A DNA stretch of 64,000 nt, taken from the NCBI RefSeq assembly GCF_041200175.1, contig NZ_CP165727.1, positions 1 to 64,000 of the forward strand, written 5' to 3'. The notes below the pieces were generated by a model. The model ran no database searches. It was not told the DNA's origin and saw only the letters and a program-made list of their open reading frames with translations. Positions 16,953-25,088 of this stretch are shown in pieces. The position numbers and the translations under genes are program-made. How positions within the stretch are numbered: position 1 is the stretch's first letter; each line of letters opens with the position of its first letter. The DNA is from Streptomyces sp. R33. Its GTDB lineage: Bacteria > Actinomycetota > Actinomycetes > Streptomycetales > Streptomycetaceae.

Positions 16953-18233
16953 ATGCCCGAACTTCAAGAGCCAGCCACACCGTTCGCTGACCTTGTCGAC
17001 GGGTTCGGATGGCGCTCGCCCGCGGAGTTCATCCGCGTGTACGCGGCGGTCGCCGTCCGGATTGGGGAGCGCGAGGACGTAACAGACCGGCAGGTGAGGC
17101 GGTGGCGGGCACCTTCGCCACCGTGCCCGCAGCCCGGCCGTCAGCGCGTCTTAGAGGCGATGCTCGGCGTGCCTCTGGAACAGTGCGGATTCCGCGTCCC
17201 TCCGCACCGACGCAACCCGGTCACGGCCCCCGTGCCGGTGCTCGCCCCCATCCCCGAGCTGCGAAAGAGGGCCGATTCTGTGGAACGCCGAACCATCCTC
17301 GCCGCCGTGGGCAGCGCAGCCCTCGGCATCGCCGGGATAGGATCCGCGCCCGCCGCGGCGTTCGAGGGTCCCAGGGTCGGCACCGACACCGTCACCGACC
17401 TGCGGGCCGGCCTTTCCGGCCTCTACGGGCTCGACGACCGGTTCGGCGGCGCCACCGTGGGCCCGCTCGCCGCCGCCCACCTCTCCCGCGTGCAGCGGCT
17501 CATCGACACCGGCAGCTACCCGGAGACGATAGGCCGCCAGCTCCGGCTCATCAGCGGCGAGACCGCCGAACACGTGGGCTGGTTGGCCTTCGATGCGGGT
17601 GACCACGCCCGCGCCCGCCAGTACTGGACGCAAGCCAGGGACACCGCGACGGAACTGCGCGATGACAGCCTCGCCGTCCTGGTCCTCGCCTCCCTCTCGC
17701 TCTTGGAGCTGCGCGAGGAGCAACCCCATCACGGACTCGACCACGCCCGGCGGGCCGCTGCCCTGGCCGCGCCGTGGGCGCCGCCGTCGCTCATGTCCAT
17801 CCTTGCCACCCGCGAGGCGCGGGCGCTCGCGATGCTCGGCGACTCTGCGTCGGCGCGCACCACGTTGGCGAGCGCGGCCCGCTTGTACGAGAAGGACCGG
17901 GGCAGCCGCCCGGCCCCGGACTGGACGCTGTTCCACGGCCCGGCTGAGCTCGCCGCCGCGCAAGCCGAGCTGTTCACCGCCGCCGGCCACCACAGAGCCG
18001 CGGTGACATGGCTACGCCGGTCCCTGGAGCGGCAAGAGGTCACCTATGCCCGCAACGAGGCATTGCACCGGGGCCGCCTCGCCGGCGCCCTCGCCCGCTC
18101 AGGTGAGGCAGACGAGGCGGCACACCACATCGAGCAGGGCGAGGCACTACTCACGGAAGTGTCATCCGGCCGGGCACGGGAGGGACTGGCTGTCGCCCGC
18201 CGCGAGCTCGACCGCATCCGCCCCACCCGATGA
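16953..18233 (+). CDS. TPR-type regulator with N-terminal DNA-binding region
   Basis: This 426-aa protein has an N-terminal segment with EFIRVYAAVAVRIGEREDVTDRQVRRW that looks like the XRE-like or WhiB-adjacent start of actinomycete TPR regulators. An Ala-rich segment (RRTILAAVGSAALGIAGI, about 109-126) follows, then TPR-like helical repeats to the end (for example DHARARQYWTQARDTA and AELFTAAGHHRAAVTWL). Such proteins are widespread in Streptomyces and usually control neighbours. GAGGGGG precedes the ATG at 16953. A rare TTA codon lies at 17151-17153. Its stop overlaps the start of the GNAT gene by four bases, so the two are coupled. Confidence 0.75.
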   Translation: MPELQEPATPFADLVDGFGWRSPAEFIRVYAAVAVRIGEREDVTDRQVRRWRAPSPPCPQPGRQRVLEAMLGVPLEQCGFRVPPHRRNPVTAPVPVLAPIPELRKRADSVERRTILAAVGSAALGIAGIGSAPAAAFEGPRVGTDTVTDLRAGLSGLYGLDDRFGGATVGPLAAAHLSRVQRLIDTGSYPETIGRQLRLISGETAEHVGWLAFDAGDHARARQYWTQARDTATELRDDSLAVLVLASLSLLELREEQPHHGLDHARRAAALAAPWAPPSLMSILATREARALAMLGDSASARTTLASAARLYEKDRGSRPAPDWTLFHGPAELAAAQAELFTAAGHHRAAVTWLRRSLERQEVTYARNEALHRGRLAGALARSGEADEAAHHIEQGEALLTEVSSGRAREGLAVARRELDRIRPTR

Positions 18234-18784
18234 GGAAACCCGTGGACTACACCCTGATCACCGACCCCGCCGACGCCGCGCGGGCGCTCGACGACATCGC
18301 CCCCGTGTACGAGGCCGTGTTCGCGGAACCCCCATACCTGGAGGGGCCCCGTGACCTTGCGCTGTTCCTGGAGGCCTACCAACTCGAGCACAAAACCCCC
18401 GGCTTCCGGCTAGTCCAAGCCCGCGCTGCCGACGGGAGGCTGGTTGGGTTCGCGTATGGGCTACCGCTCGCCTCGACCACCGCGTGGTGGGACAGCTTCC
18501 TTGATGCGACACCAGCGCAGGAATTCACCCGCGAAGATGGCCGGCGCACGTTCGTCGTGAAGGAGATCGCAGTCCTCGCCGACCAACGCGGGCATGGCGT
18601 CGGCAGCACGTTGCACGCCGACCTGCTGAACGGGATCACCGCGGAACGAGCCACACTCACCGTCCGCCCCGAAGCCCCGGCCGCAACCTGGTACGAACGG
18701 CTCGGGTACGAGCCCGTAGGACACACACGGCCCTGGGAGGGCGCGCCGGTCTATCGGACCTTGGCCAAGCCGCTGCGGGTCTGA
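18230..18784 (+). CDS. GNAT-family N-acetyltransferase
   Basis: This 184-aa protein has the GNAT core: a beta-4 KEIAVLADQRGHGVGSTLH segment carrying the acetyl-CoA pyrophosphate loop (RGHGVG, about 122-127), followed by TLTVRPEAPAATWYERLGYEPVG, the typical C-terminal strand-helix-strand. It transfers an acyl group from acyl-CoA to an amine; the substrate is unknown. Its ATG overlaps the TPR regulator stop. The arrangement regulator-GNAT suggests inducible modification of a small molecule or self-protection, which is inference. Confidence 0.85.
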   Translation: MRKPVDYTLITDPADAARALDDIAPVYEAVFAEPPYLEGPRDLALFLEAYQLEHKTPGFRLVQARAADGRLVGFAYGLPLASTTAWWDSFLDATPAQEFTREDGRRTFVVKEIAVLADQRGHGVGSTLHADLLNGITAERATLTVRPEAPAATWYERLGYEPVGHTRPWEGAPVYRTLAKPLRV

Positions 18785-18811
18785 GCTTGCCGCTAGACCT
18801 CGGCGAGGAAG

Positions 18812-19030
18812 TTGACTGCTCGCAGGAAGGACCTCCCTGGCATACGGCTCGCTACGGCGGGCAGGGCGGCAAAAGAGAAGGTCGCCGGGCGTGCGGTGGA
18901 GACGGGACTCCAGTACCGGTCGGGGCGGATCGTGGACCGGGCGCGGGCGGTCCGCCGCTCCCTCGCGCTTACCTCTCCGCCCAAGGTGGTGCGGGAGTTC
19001 GATGCGCGATTGCGCGACGTTTACCTGTGA
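18812..19030 (+). CDS. small basic hypothetical protein, 72 aa
   Basis: This TTG-started frame gives a basic protein (MTARRKDLPGIRLATAGRAA, ending FDARLRDVYL). It sits 27 bp after the GNAT gene and 25 bp before the SLOG-like gene, so it fits an operon by spacing. No domain is recognised and the start lacks a clear ribosome-binding site. It could alternatively be an unused frame. Confidence 0.35.
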   Translation: MTARRKDLPGIRLATAGRAAKEKVAGRAVETGLQYRSGRIVDRARAVRRSLALTSPPKVVREFDARLRDVYL

Positions 19031-19055
19031 AGCAGAGATAGAAGAGGGGTTGAGC

Positions 19056-19529
19056 ATGCGGGTTGGGATCACCGGACACCGGGGACTGAGCACCGAAGTC
19101 GAGCAGCGGGTCCGGGCAATACTCACCGAGGCCGTCACCGAGTACGACGCAGGTGAACTCGTCGCAGTGTCGTGTATCGCGGACGGCCCCGATGCGTGGT
19201 GGGCGGAAACCGTCCTCGCCCACGGCGGCCAGGTCGAAGTCGTCGTGCCCGCGCAGGAGTACCGGGAGAGCCTGCCCGCATCCCACTGGCCGGTCTACGA
19301 CCGGCTGTACGCAGCGGCAGCCGAGGTCCACCACACCGGCATGACCGCGTCGGACTCGGCGGCACACATGACCGGCAGCGAAATCCTGGTCCGGCTGTCA
19401 GGCGTCCTGCTCGCCGTGTGGGACGGGAAACCGGCGTGGGGGTTCGGCGGCACCGCCGACGTCGTCGCCTACGCCCAGCGCACGGGCATGCCTGTGCGCG
19501 TGGTGTGGCCGAACGGCGCATCACGCTAA
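19056..19529 (+). CDS. SLOG/Rossmann-like small protein
   Basis: This 157-aa protein starts MRVGITGHRGL, a glycine-rich beta-strand/loop like the nucleotide-binding start of SLOG (DprA/LOG) family proteins. AVSCIADGPDAWWAETVL (about 40-57), VEVVVPAQEYRES (about 63-75) and a C-terminal GKPAWGFGGTADVVAYAQ follow the same alternating alpha/beta order. SLOG proteins bind nucleotides or nucleotide-derived ligands. The ATG at 19056 is chosen over an upstream frame extension because AAGAGGGG precedes it. It ends the TPR regulator-GNAT gene run. Confidence 0.6.
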   Translation: MRVGITGHRGLSTEVEQRVRAILTEAVTEYDAGELVAVSCIADGPDAWWAETVLAHGGQVEVVVPAQEYRESLPASHWPVYDRLYAAAAEVHHTGMTASDSAAHMTGSEILVRLSGVLLAVWDGKPAWGFGGTADVVAYAQRTGMPVRVVWPNGASR

Positions 19530-19543
19530 CAGCCCGCGGGCTG

Positions 19544-19975
19544 TCACGGAGCCAAGCCCATCTGTCTCAGTGGCACGCACCGACCACAGGTAGGACGGTC
19601 ACATACCTCCAGCGGGCAGCCCTGCCGGCCCCACGCCGTCCGCCCGCGCCAGCGTGTCTCGTAGCAGTACTGGTCGGGGGTCGACTGAGGGACGACTCGT
19701 AGGGCCCGGCGAAGGGCCGCCCGCGCCTGCGTCAACGCACCAGGAGCCGTAGGATCGTCCATCAGTCGCAACGCCAGCAACGCCTCCTCTCGACCCTGCG
19801 CCAGCCCGGGCAGATCTTCCGCCGAGATGACACCCAGCCGTTTGCTGTCTGCTGCGTCCGCGGCGTCCCGCCACTCCGTCGCGCCAGGTTCCTCATGCCA
19901 GCGGCGCATCGCTCGCTCCATTGATTCGATCGCCTTCCACTCCACCCTTATAGACCTCCGAGCCCGCGCCACCAC
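19544..19975 (-). CDS. hypothetical protein, 143 aa
   Basis: The protein has a helical, charged N-terminal half (VEWKAIESMERAMRRWHEEP) and four cysteines near the C-terminus (QYCYETRW, QGCPLEVCDRPTCGRC), which could form a small metal site. It has no signal peptide. The start is uncertain because several in-frame starts exist. It is convergent with the SLOG-like gene 14 bp away. Confidence 0.5.
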   Translation of the reverse strand: MVARARRSIRVEWKAIESMERAMRRWHEEPGATEWRDAADAADSKRLGVISAEDLPGLAQGREEALLALRLMDDPTAPGALTQARAALRRALRVVPQSTPDQYCYETRWRGRTAWGRQGCPLEVCDRPTCGRCVPLRQMGLAP

Positions 19976-20146
19976 GAAACGCGCCGCTGGTCAGTCAAGA
20001 GAGCGCTGTGCAGTGGGTGGCCGGGGCAATCGTGCATGCCCTGGTCCGCAGCTGGTGAATGCGTTCGGGACTCACCGCTGATGTCACCGGCGGGCGGTGA
20101 GAAACCCACGCGCAGGGCTGTGACCTGCGGTGGGGAGGTTTCGCGA

Positions 20147-20245
20147 ACTCACCGGTGAGTCACCGGTCGCGGCGTTGTCGACCCGTGATGCGGCAGGGGT
20201 TGCCGCGGTGAGCCGACTGGTGAGGGCGTCGCCGTTTTGTGGGGC
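20147..20245 (+). promoter_or_regulatory. control module upstream of the secretion operon (copy A)
   Basis: The module starts with ACTCACCGGTGAGT (20147-20160), a perfect 14-base palindrome. It overlaps ACCGGTGA-G-TCACCGGT (20151-20167). From 20157 to 20245 it aligns without gaps to 53227-53315, upstream of the HTH gene at 53527, with about 62 of 89 bases identical. The best conserved parts are the palindrome and CGCCGTTTTGT near the right end. The secretion operon starts 33 bp after it. It is probably an operator-promoter; the binding protein is unknown. Confidence 0.7.
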
Positions 20246-20277
20246 AGAGCGAAAACCTCTCCCACGGAAGGCGTCTG

Positions 20278-21318
20278 ATGACCACCACTCCCCCACCCGG
20301 CCGGCGCCGCGTGTCCCGGCCCCCGGCGGTAGCGCCGGTATCGAAGCCCCTGCGCACGGCACGGCCGGAGACGGTGCCCGTGCGCAGGGCCGTATCCCGC
20401 GGTCCCCGGTTCGCCCGATTCGGGATCTGGACCGCGCTCGCGGCTGGTCCCCTCGCCCTGGCTGTCGCGCTCGCTGTGCCGCGGACCACCATCGCCCAGG
20501 CCGCTCCCGCCCCGCGCGCCACCGACACCGCCCGCACCCCGGCCGACCCGCAAGGCGTCGCCGAGATGTTCATGGATCTGTGGCTGCGCGCCGACGCCAC
20601 CACACCCGAAGACAACGGCATCACGGCCGCAGTTCGTGCCCTGGCTCCTGAGGTCGATCTCCCCAGACGGCCTCGCGCCGACAGCACCGGGCCCTCGGCC
20701 GTTAGGGCCGTGGCGGTGCGCACGGCGTACGGGGCCGATGGCGGATGGACGGTGGTCGTCGCGGCGATCAGCGACCGGACAGGCGCGGCGGTACCGGTGG
20801 TGCGGTACTTCGCGGTGTCCGGGACCGGCAGTAAGGACGGTGGCCAGTTCACGGTGACCGGCGCGCCTGCGGAGGTCGCCGCCCCCGATGCGGCCGCGGG
20901 TGCCCCGTCTCCGTTTGCCCACTCGGCCTCTTCCACCGGCGTGCTGGCGACGACGCTCGGCGAGTTCGTCCGCGCCTACCTCGGCGGAGGCCAGGGAACC
21001 GGGGTAGAGCGCTACCTCTCGCCCGGGCTGCGCGTCTCGGCGCCGCGGACTGCTTCGTATGCGCGGGTGGACGTCGAGGACGTCGCCGCGGACTCCGACG
21101 CCGCCCTGGGCGCCACCGTGCCGGCGGACGGTACCAAGGCGCGGGCGCGAGTCCGGGTGAGCGCTGAAGACCGGGGCGGGGTGCGCTGGCCGCTGGTGTA
21201 CCGGCTGGAGGTGACCGTGCGGGCCGGCCGGTGGGAAGTCAGCGCTCTGGAAGCCGGAACCACAACGCCGCCCGCGGCTGCGTCCTCCTCCACGCCGATT
21301 TCGGGCGGTGCCCGATGA
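20278..21318 (+). CDS. TcpC-like conjugal transfer protein
   Basis: This 346-aa protein has an N-terminal cytoplasmic tail, one membrane segment (FGIWTALAAGPLALAVALAV, about 48-67) and an extracytoplasmic part that looks like two related mixed alpha/beta halves (FMDLWLRAD... and EFVRAYLGGG...). This is the layout of TcpC / VirB8-like transfer proteins of Gram-positive conjugation systems. It would be a structural scaffold of a secretion channel. The ATG at 20278 follows GGAAGG. It opens a run of ten genes that mostly overlap by one to four bases, just downstream of the palindromic control module. Confidence 0.75.
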   Translation: MTTTPPPGRRRVSRPPAVAPVSKPLRTARPETVPVRRAVSRGPRFARFGIWTALAAGPLALAVALAVPRTTIAQAAPAPRATDTARTPADPQGVAEMFMDLWLRADATTPEDNGITAAVRALAPEVDLPRRPRADSTGPSAVRAVAVRTAYGADGGWTVVVAAISDRTGAAVPVVRYFAVSGTGSKDGGQFTVTGAPAEVAAPDAAAGAPSPFAHSASSTGVLATTLGEFVRAYLGGGQGTGVERYLSPGLRVSAPRTASYARVDVEDVAADSDAALGATVPADGTKARARVRVSAEDRGGVRWPLVYRLEVTVRAGRWEVSALEAGTTTPPAAASSSTPISGGAR

Positions 21319-21629
21319 ATGAGGTCATGCTCGCAGGCAAGTTCCGTGACATGGGCGACTCCTTCATCGCGACGCTCGCCCACTGGAGCGATGGAGGCCT
21401 CCGAGTCATTCTGCTCGCCGTGGTGGTCGTCACGGTCAGCCAGAAGTTCTCCATGAAAGCCGGCATCGGAGCGCTGATCGCCCTGGTCATCGCGCTGGGC
21501 ATCTACAACTCCCGGGACTCGCTCGCCGCAATGTTCTCCGATGAGATCAACAACCCAGCCAAGGGCGCGGGTGCCGTCACCGTCGTCGTCTCCCCCGGCC
21601 CTACAGCCGGTCAGAACGGTGTCCTCTGA
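21315..21629 (+). CDS. small membrane protein of the secretion operon
   Basis: This 104-aa protein carries two hydrophobic segments (LRVILLAVVVVTVSQKF and AGIGALIALVIALGIY, about 28-65). The N-terminus is short and the tail is Ala/Pro/Gly-rich. Size and topology resemble VirB2/TrbC-like or other small channel subunits encoded just before VirB3/VirB4 genes, but there is no diagnostic motif. It overlaps TcpC by ATGA and the next gene by TGATG, so it is stoichiometrically coupled with both. Confidence 0.7.
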   Translation: MNEVMLAGKFRDMGDSFIATLAHWSDGGLRVILLAVVVVTVSQKFSMKAGIGALIALVIALGIYNSRDSLAAMFSDEINNPAKGAGAVTVVVSPGPTAGQNGVL

Positions 21630-22162
21630 TGAGCGCGGCCGCGCAGCCGCGCATCGCCAGGGCTTACACCAGTGCGCGCCGGCATCCGTGGGTGCTGGGC
21701 AAGCTCGGCGACTGGACTGTGCCGTTCGGCCCGTACACGCCCGCACAGCTGGTCGTGCTCGGTGGCGGAGCCTTCGCGCTGATCAAGACATTCGCGTGGT
21801 GGTCGTGGGCCGGGCCCGTGCCCGTCGCGCTATGGCTGTGCGCGGTATGGGCCATGCGCGGGGCGCAGATCGCCGGACAGAACCCGTTCACCGCCCTGCT
21901 CGGCGTGCTGGTCCTGCTGCTGCGGCACCCGGCAGGGCGGATCGGCGGGAGGGCTGCCCGCGACAAGCAGCCAACCCAGCTGCGGGGGCAGTTCGTCATC
22001 GAGGCTGCTCCCGCCCCCGCCGCCCCTGCCCGGGTTCTGGCCCCGTCGGGTGCAAGGCCGGTCTCGCTGGTGCCGGTGCCGGCTGCGGAGAGCGCAGCGG
22101 CCGGTTCGGGCCTGGCCCGCCTCCTGGCGGATGCGGCCGGGGCCGGGCGGAAGGCGGCGTGA
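21629..22162 (+). CDS. PrgI/VirB3-like membrane protein
   Basis: This 177-aa protein has two closely spaced membrane segments (AQLVVLGGGAFALIKTFAWW and VPVALWLCAVWAM, about 39-78) and a partly buried third stretch (FTALLGVLVLLL). An Ala/Pro-rich cytoplasmic tail follows. Position directly before the VirB4-like ATPase and topology fit the VirB3/PrgI/TcpE-like inner subunit. It overlaps both neighbours (TGATG junctions). The tail of about 60 residues is longer than in typical VirB3. Confidence 0.65.
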   Translation: MSAAAQPRIARAYTSARRHPWVLGKLGDWTVPFGPYTPAQLVVLGGGAFALIKTFAWWSWAGPVPVALWLCAVWAMRGAQIAGQNPFTALLGVLVLLLRHPAGRIGGRAARDKQPTQLRGQFVIEAAPAPAAPARVLAPSGARPVSLVPVPAAESAAAGSGLARLLADAAGAGRKAA

Positions 22163-24747
22163 TGCTCACTCCTTTCCGGCACATCGCAGGTCATCTGCTG
22201 TGGTCGACGTCCGGCACCGTGTGGGCGGTGTGGCGGGTGACGCCCCTGCCCGGCGGCTATCTGCCTGCCCGCGTCCGGCAGGAACTCCTGGGCAAGATCA
22301 CCTCGCTGGTCCGGTCGATGCCCGCCATGGAGCCGCGGCTGTTCGTCCTCGCCGCGCGCACCGATCCGGGCGAGGTCGCCGAGCGAATGGTGGAGGGCCT
22401 CAACTGGCAGCGGCTGCCTGCGTGGGCGCAGACCTGCGCGGCCACCGTGGATTTGCTGACCGGCCAGGAGATGCACGAGCGGACGGTGTGGCTCGCCGTT
22501 CCGCTGCCCGACAAGGGCGGTACGACCGCGGCGTCCCTCGGAGCGCTGTACGCAGAGATTTCGGGGGCTCTGGGCATCGCCCCGGTACCGGTGCCGCAGG
22601 CAGAGGTGCGGGCTGCGCAGGCTGAAGCCGACCGCGTCCAGACGTCGCTGGGCGGCGGATTGAGCCTGCGGCCGGCGTCGCCTGCCGAGATCGTATGGAT
22701 GCTCCAGCACGCCCTGCACCGGGGGCTCGCGGAGCCGCTCCTGACCGACGCCGAGCACAGCCCCCTCTTCGCCAGCCGCATCCACGACGGACAGCTGCAC
22801 TCCCCCTCCTACGCGGACCTGGGCCAGGTCCGCCTCGCCGAAGGCGGCCAGGACAAGCAGTCCACCGCTGACGATGAGACCCGCAAGGCTGGTGGTGCGC
22901 GTTCGTGGTGGCGTTCGGTCGCGACGGCGTCGCCGGTGGGCCGCAAGTGGCTGCAGGTCGAAACCGAAGCAGCCAGGACCGGCTACCAGGCGCACCTGGT
23001 GCTCGCGGAAATTCCGCCGGCGGTGTCGGTGGAGAGCGCGGATGTCCTGGCCCAGCTGGAGGGCCTGCCGTTCCCGGTGGACGTCACCGCGGATCTGCGG
23101 GTGGTGCCGGCGAAGAAGGCCCGCGCGCAGGTCCAGCGCAAGAAGCGCGAACTTTTGGACCAGGCCGAGCAGTACGGGGCGCAGCCCACCGGGATGCCGC
23201 ATTCGCTGCCCGATGCCGCCGGGGATCTGGCCGAACAGGACGCCCGGATGGCACGGACCTCGGTCGAGGTCGAAGTCCAGTCCGTGACCGTCCTGACGGT
23301 CTGGGGTCCAGATGCTGCGACGTGCGACGCCCGGGCCCGGGAGCTGTCCGCGGCTTTGTCTGGGGCCGACTACCGGGCTGTCCGGCCGATCGGCATGCAG
23401 GAGGACCTCTTCGCCCTGGGACTTCCCGGTACGGTGCGGCCGGCGAAGCTGAGCCAGTTCACCCAGCACCAGCTGTCGGAAGACTGGGCCGCCTGCGGGG
23501 CGCTGACCCTCTCGAAGGTCGGTGACCCGACTGGGGTGATGATCGGCCACGACCTCGACAGCGGCACGATCCGCCCCGTCCTGCTGAACCCCGCCGACGC
23601 CCCGCAGGTCAACGCCTCGGCGTCCAGCGCCGCAATCGGCGATCTGGGCGGCGGAAAGAGCGTGCTGGAGAAACTGGTCACCGCGGGGGTAGTGGACCGG
23701 GGCGGGCGGGCGATTGTCATCGACCGCACCCCGATCCGGGAATGGGCCAGCTTCGCGCAGTCCGCGATGGGTGAGCGGTGTCAGGTCATCGACGCTGCCC
23801 GGGCCGAGTTGTCCATCGACCCTTTGCGGGTGTTCGGCGGGCCGGTCGGCGCGCACTACGCCCTGTCGTATCTGACCTTGCAGCTGGGGGTTGGGGCGAT
23901 GAGCGCTGCCGGCGCCGTGCTCCACCACGCCGTCGAGGAAGTGTCCGGCGGTCCCGAGCCGTCGATGGCGAAGGTCTTGGACGTCCTCGCCGCGCTGGCC
24001 GAGGGTTCGGGCACGACACGCGCTGACGCGGCGGCCACCATGGCCGACCTGCTGCGGATCGTGCGCGCAAATCCCCTCGCCGCGATGGTGTTCGACCCAG
24101 ACCTGCCGCCAGTCACGCTGGAGGGTGATCTGGGCGCGGACATGGTGGTGGTCACCACCGCCGGGCTGACGCTGCCGCCGAAGGAGGCATTCGCGGACGT
24201 CGAGGTGCTGCGCCAGCAGCCCCTCGAGGCACTCATCGGGCGGGCCGTGCTGTATCTGATCGCGGCCATCGCCAGGCAGGCGGCGTTCACCGAGCCAGGA
24301 CGGTTCTGCCTGGTCGCGCTGGATGAGTGCTATTGGCTCACCTCCTCCGCCGAGGGCTCGGCGCTGGTCCACGAGATCCTCCACGACGGCCGCAAGCACG
24401 GCGCTGGCGTCTTCCTCGGCGCCCACGACGTGAACGAGCTCGGCAAGGACGCCGGACTGATCGCCTACCGGTTCCTGACCCGCACCACCGACCAGGCACG
24501 CGCGGCCAAGGGCCTGCGCTTCCTGGGCCTGGACGGCGACGACGAAGACCTGATCAGGCTCGTCACCACCGGCCTCTCCCCTGTCGGCCAGCCCGGCCGT
24601 GAGGGCGAGATGCTGCTGCGCGATCCCCGCATGCAGGTCGGCCGGATCAAGGTCGTCGTCCCGCCCGTCGCCCGCCTGAAGAAAACGATCTTCACCACGC
24701 CCGGCCGCGAGCCCGCAGCCGCGACCCACGGGGGGACCTCTCAATGA
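22162..24747 (+). CDS. VirB4/TraC-like conjugation ATPase
   Basis: This 861-aa protein is the secretion ATPase. The C-terminal half carries a Walker A GDLGGGKS (about 493-500), a Walker B LVALDECYW (about 717-725) and a GAHDVNELGKDAG motif after it, in the order seen in VirB4/TraC/ConE proteins. The N-terminal half (about 1-430) is the divergent VirB4 N-terminal domain. It would power assembly or substrate transfer at the inner face of the membrane. The ATG at 22162 overlaps the previous stop. A long open frame on the opposite strand is a shadow. Family assignment is secure; the substrate, DNA or protein, is not. Confidence 0.88.
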   Translation: MLTPFRHIAGHLLWSTSGTVWAVWRVTPLPGGYLPARVRQELLGKITSLVRSMPAMEPRLFVLAARTDPGEVAERMVEGLNWQRLPAWAQTCAATVDLLTGQEMHERTVWLAVPLPDKGGTTAASLGALYAEISGALGIAPVPVPQAEVRAAQAEADRVQTSLGGGLSLRPASPAEIVWMLQHALHRGLAEPLLTDAEHSPLFASRIHDGQLHSPSYADLGQVRLAEGGQDKQSTADDETRKAGGARSWWRSVATASPVGRKWLQVETEAARTGYQAHLVLAEIPPAVSVESADVLAQLEGLPFPVDVTADLRVVPAKKARAQVQRKKRELLDQAEQYGAQPTGMPHSLPDAAGDLAEQDARMARTSVEVEVQSVTVLTVWGPDAATCDARARELSAALSGADYRAVRPIGMQEDLFALGLPGTVRPAKLSQFTQHQLSEDWAACGALTLSKVGDPTGVMIGHDLDSGTIRPVLLNPADAPQVNASASSAAIGDLGGGKSVLEKLVTAGVVDRGGRAIVIDRTPIREWASFAQSAMGERCQVIDAARAELSIDPLRVFGGPVGAHYALSYLTLQLGVGAMSAAGAVLHHAVEEVSGGPEPSMAKVLDVLAALAEGSGTTRADAAATMADLLRIVRANPLAAMVFDPDLPPVTLEGDLGADMVVVTTAGLTLPPKEAFADVEVLRQQPLEALIGRAVLYLIAAIARQAAFTEPGRFCLVALDECYWLTSSAEGSALVHEILHDGRKHGAGVFLGAHDVNELGKDAGLIAYRFLTRTTDQARAAKGLRFLGLDGDDEDLIRLVTTGLSPVGQPGREGEMLLRDPRMQVGRIKVVVPPVARLKKTIFTTPGREPAAATHGGTSQ

Positions 24748-25088
24748 ACGCTCACCTGCGGCTGCTGCTCAGCGGCGCCCTCGCCCTGCTCCTCCTCACC
24801 TGCACCGTCGCCGCATGGGCAGCGCCCCACGCCTCGCCATCGGGGACCACGTCGCCATCCGTCGCCGGGGCAGCAGTGAGCAGCGAGCCCTGTGACCTGG
24901 TCATCGGCCCCGCCCATGACTACTGCACTCGCGGCCCCGGCACAGCCGCCACAGTAGCTGGGCCCTTTGCAGCGGCCACCGTCGTCCCCACCGGCATGGA
25001 CGGGCGCATCGGCCTGATGCTGTTCGCTACTGCCGCGATCGGCGGAGCCTTAGGGCTAGTCCTGGCCTTCGAGCGGCGGTCCCGATGA
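24744..25088 (+). CDS. small secreted/membrane protein with CDLVxGPAHDxC motif
   Basis: This 114-aa protein has a signal-like N-terminus (LRLLLSGALALLLLTCTVAAWA), an exposed middle and a C-terminal membrane segment (GLMLFATAAIGGALGLVLAF). The exposed part holds EPCDLVIGPAHDYC (about 48-61). Nearly the same motif occurs in the next protein, so the two probably share a disulfide-stabilised fold or contact each other. A rare TTA codon lies at 25050-25052. It overlaps VirB4 and the TrbL-like gene by four bases each. The function is unknown; a channel accessory subunit is inferred. Confidence 0.7.
   Translation: MNAHLRLLLSGALALLLLTCTVAAWAAPHASPSGTTSPSVAGAAVSSEPCDLVIGPAHDYCTRGPGTAATVAGPFAAATVVPTGMDGRIGLMLFATAAIGGALGLVLAFERRSR

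Noticed and set aside
21664..24744. A 1026-codon open frame opposite the VirB4-like gene
   Set aside because: It is a composition-driven antisense shadow. The plus-strand frame carries Walker motifs and coupled starts, while the antisense product is Arg/Gly/His-rich without domains.
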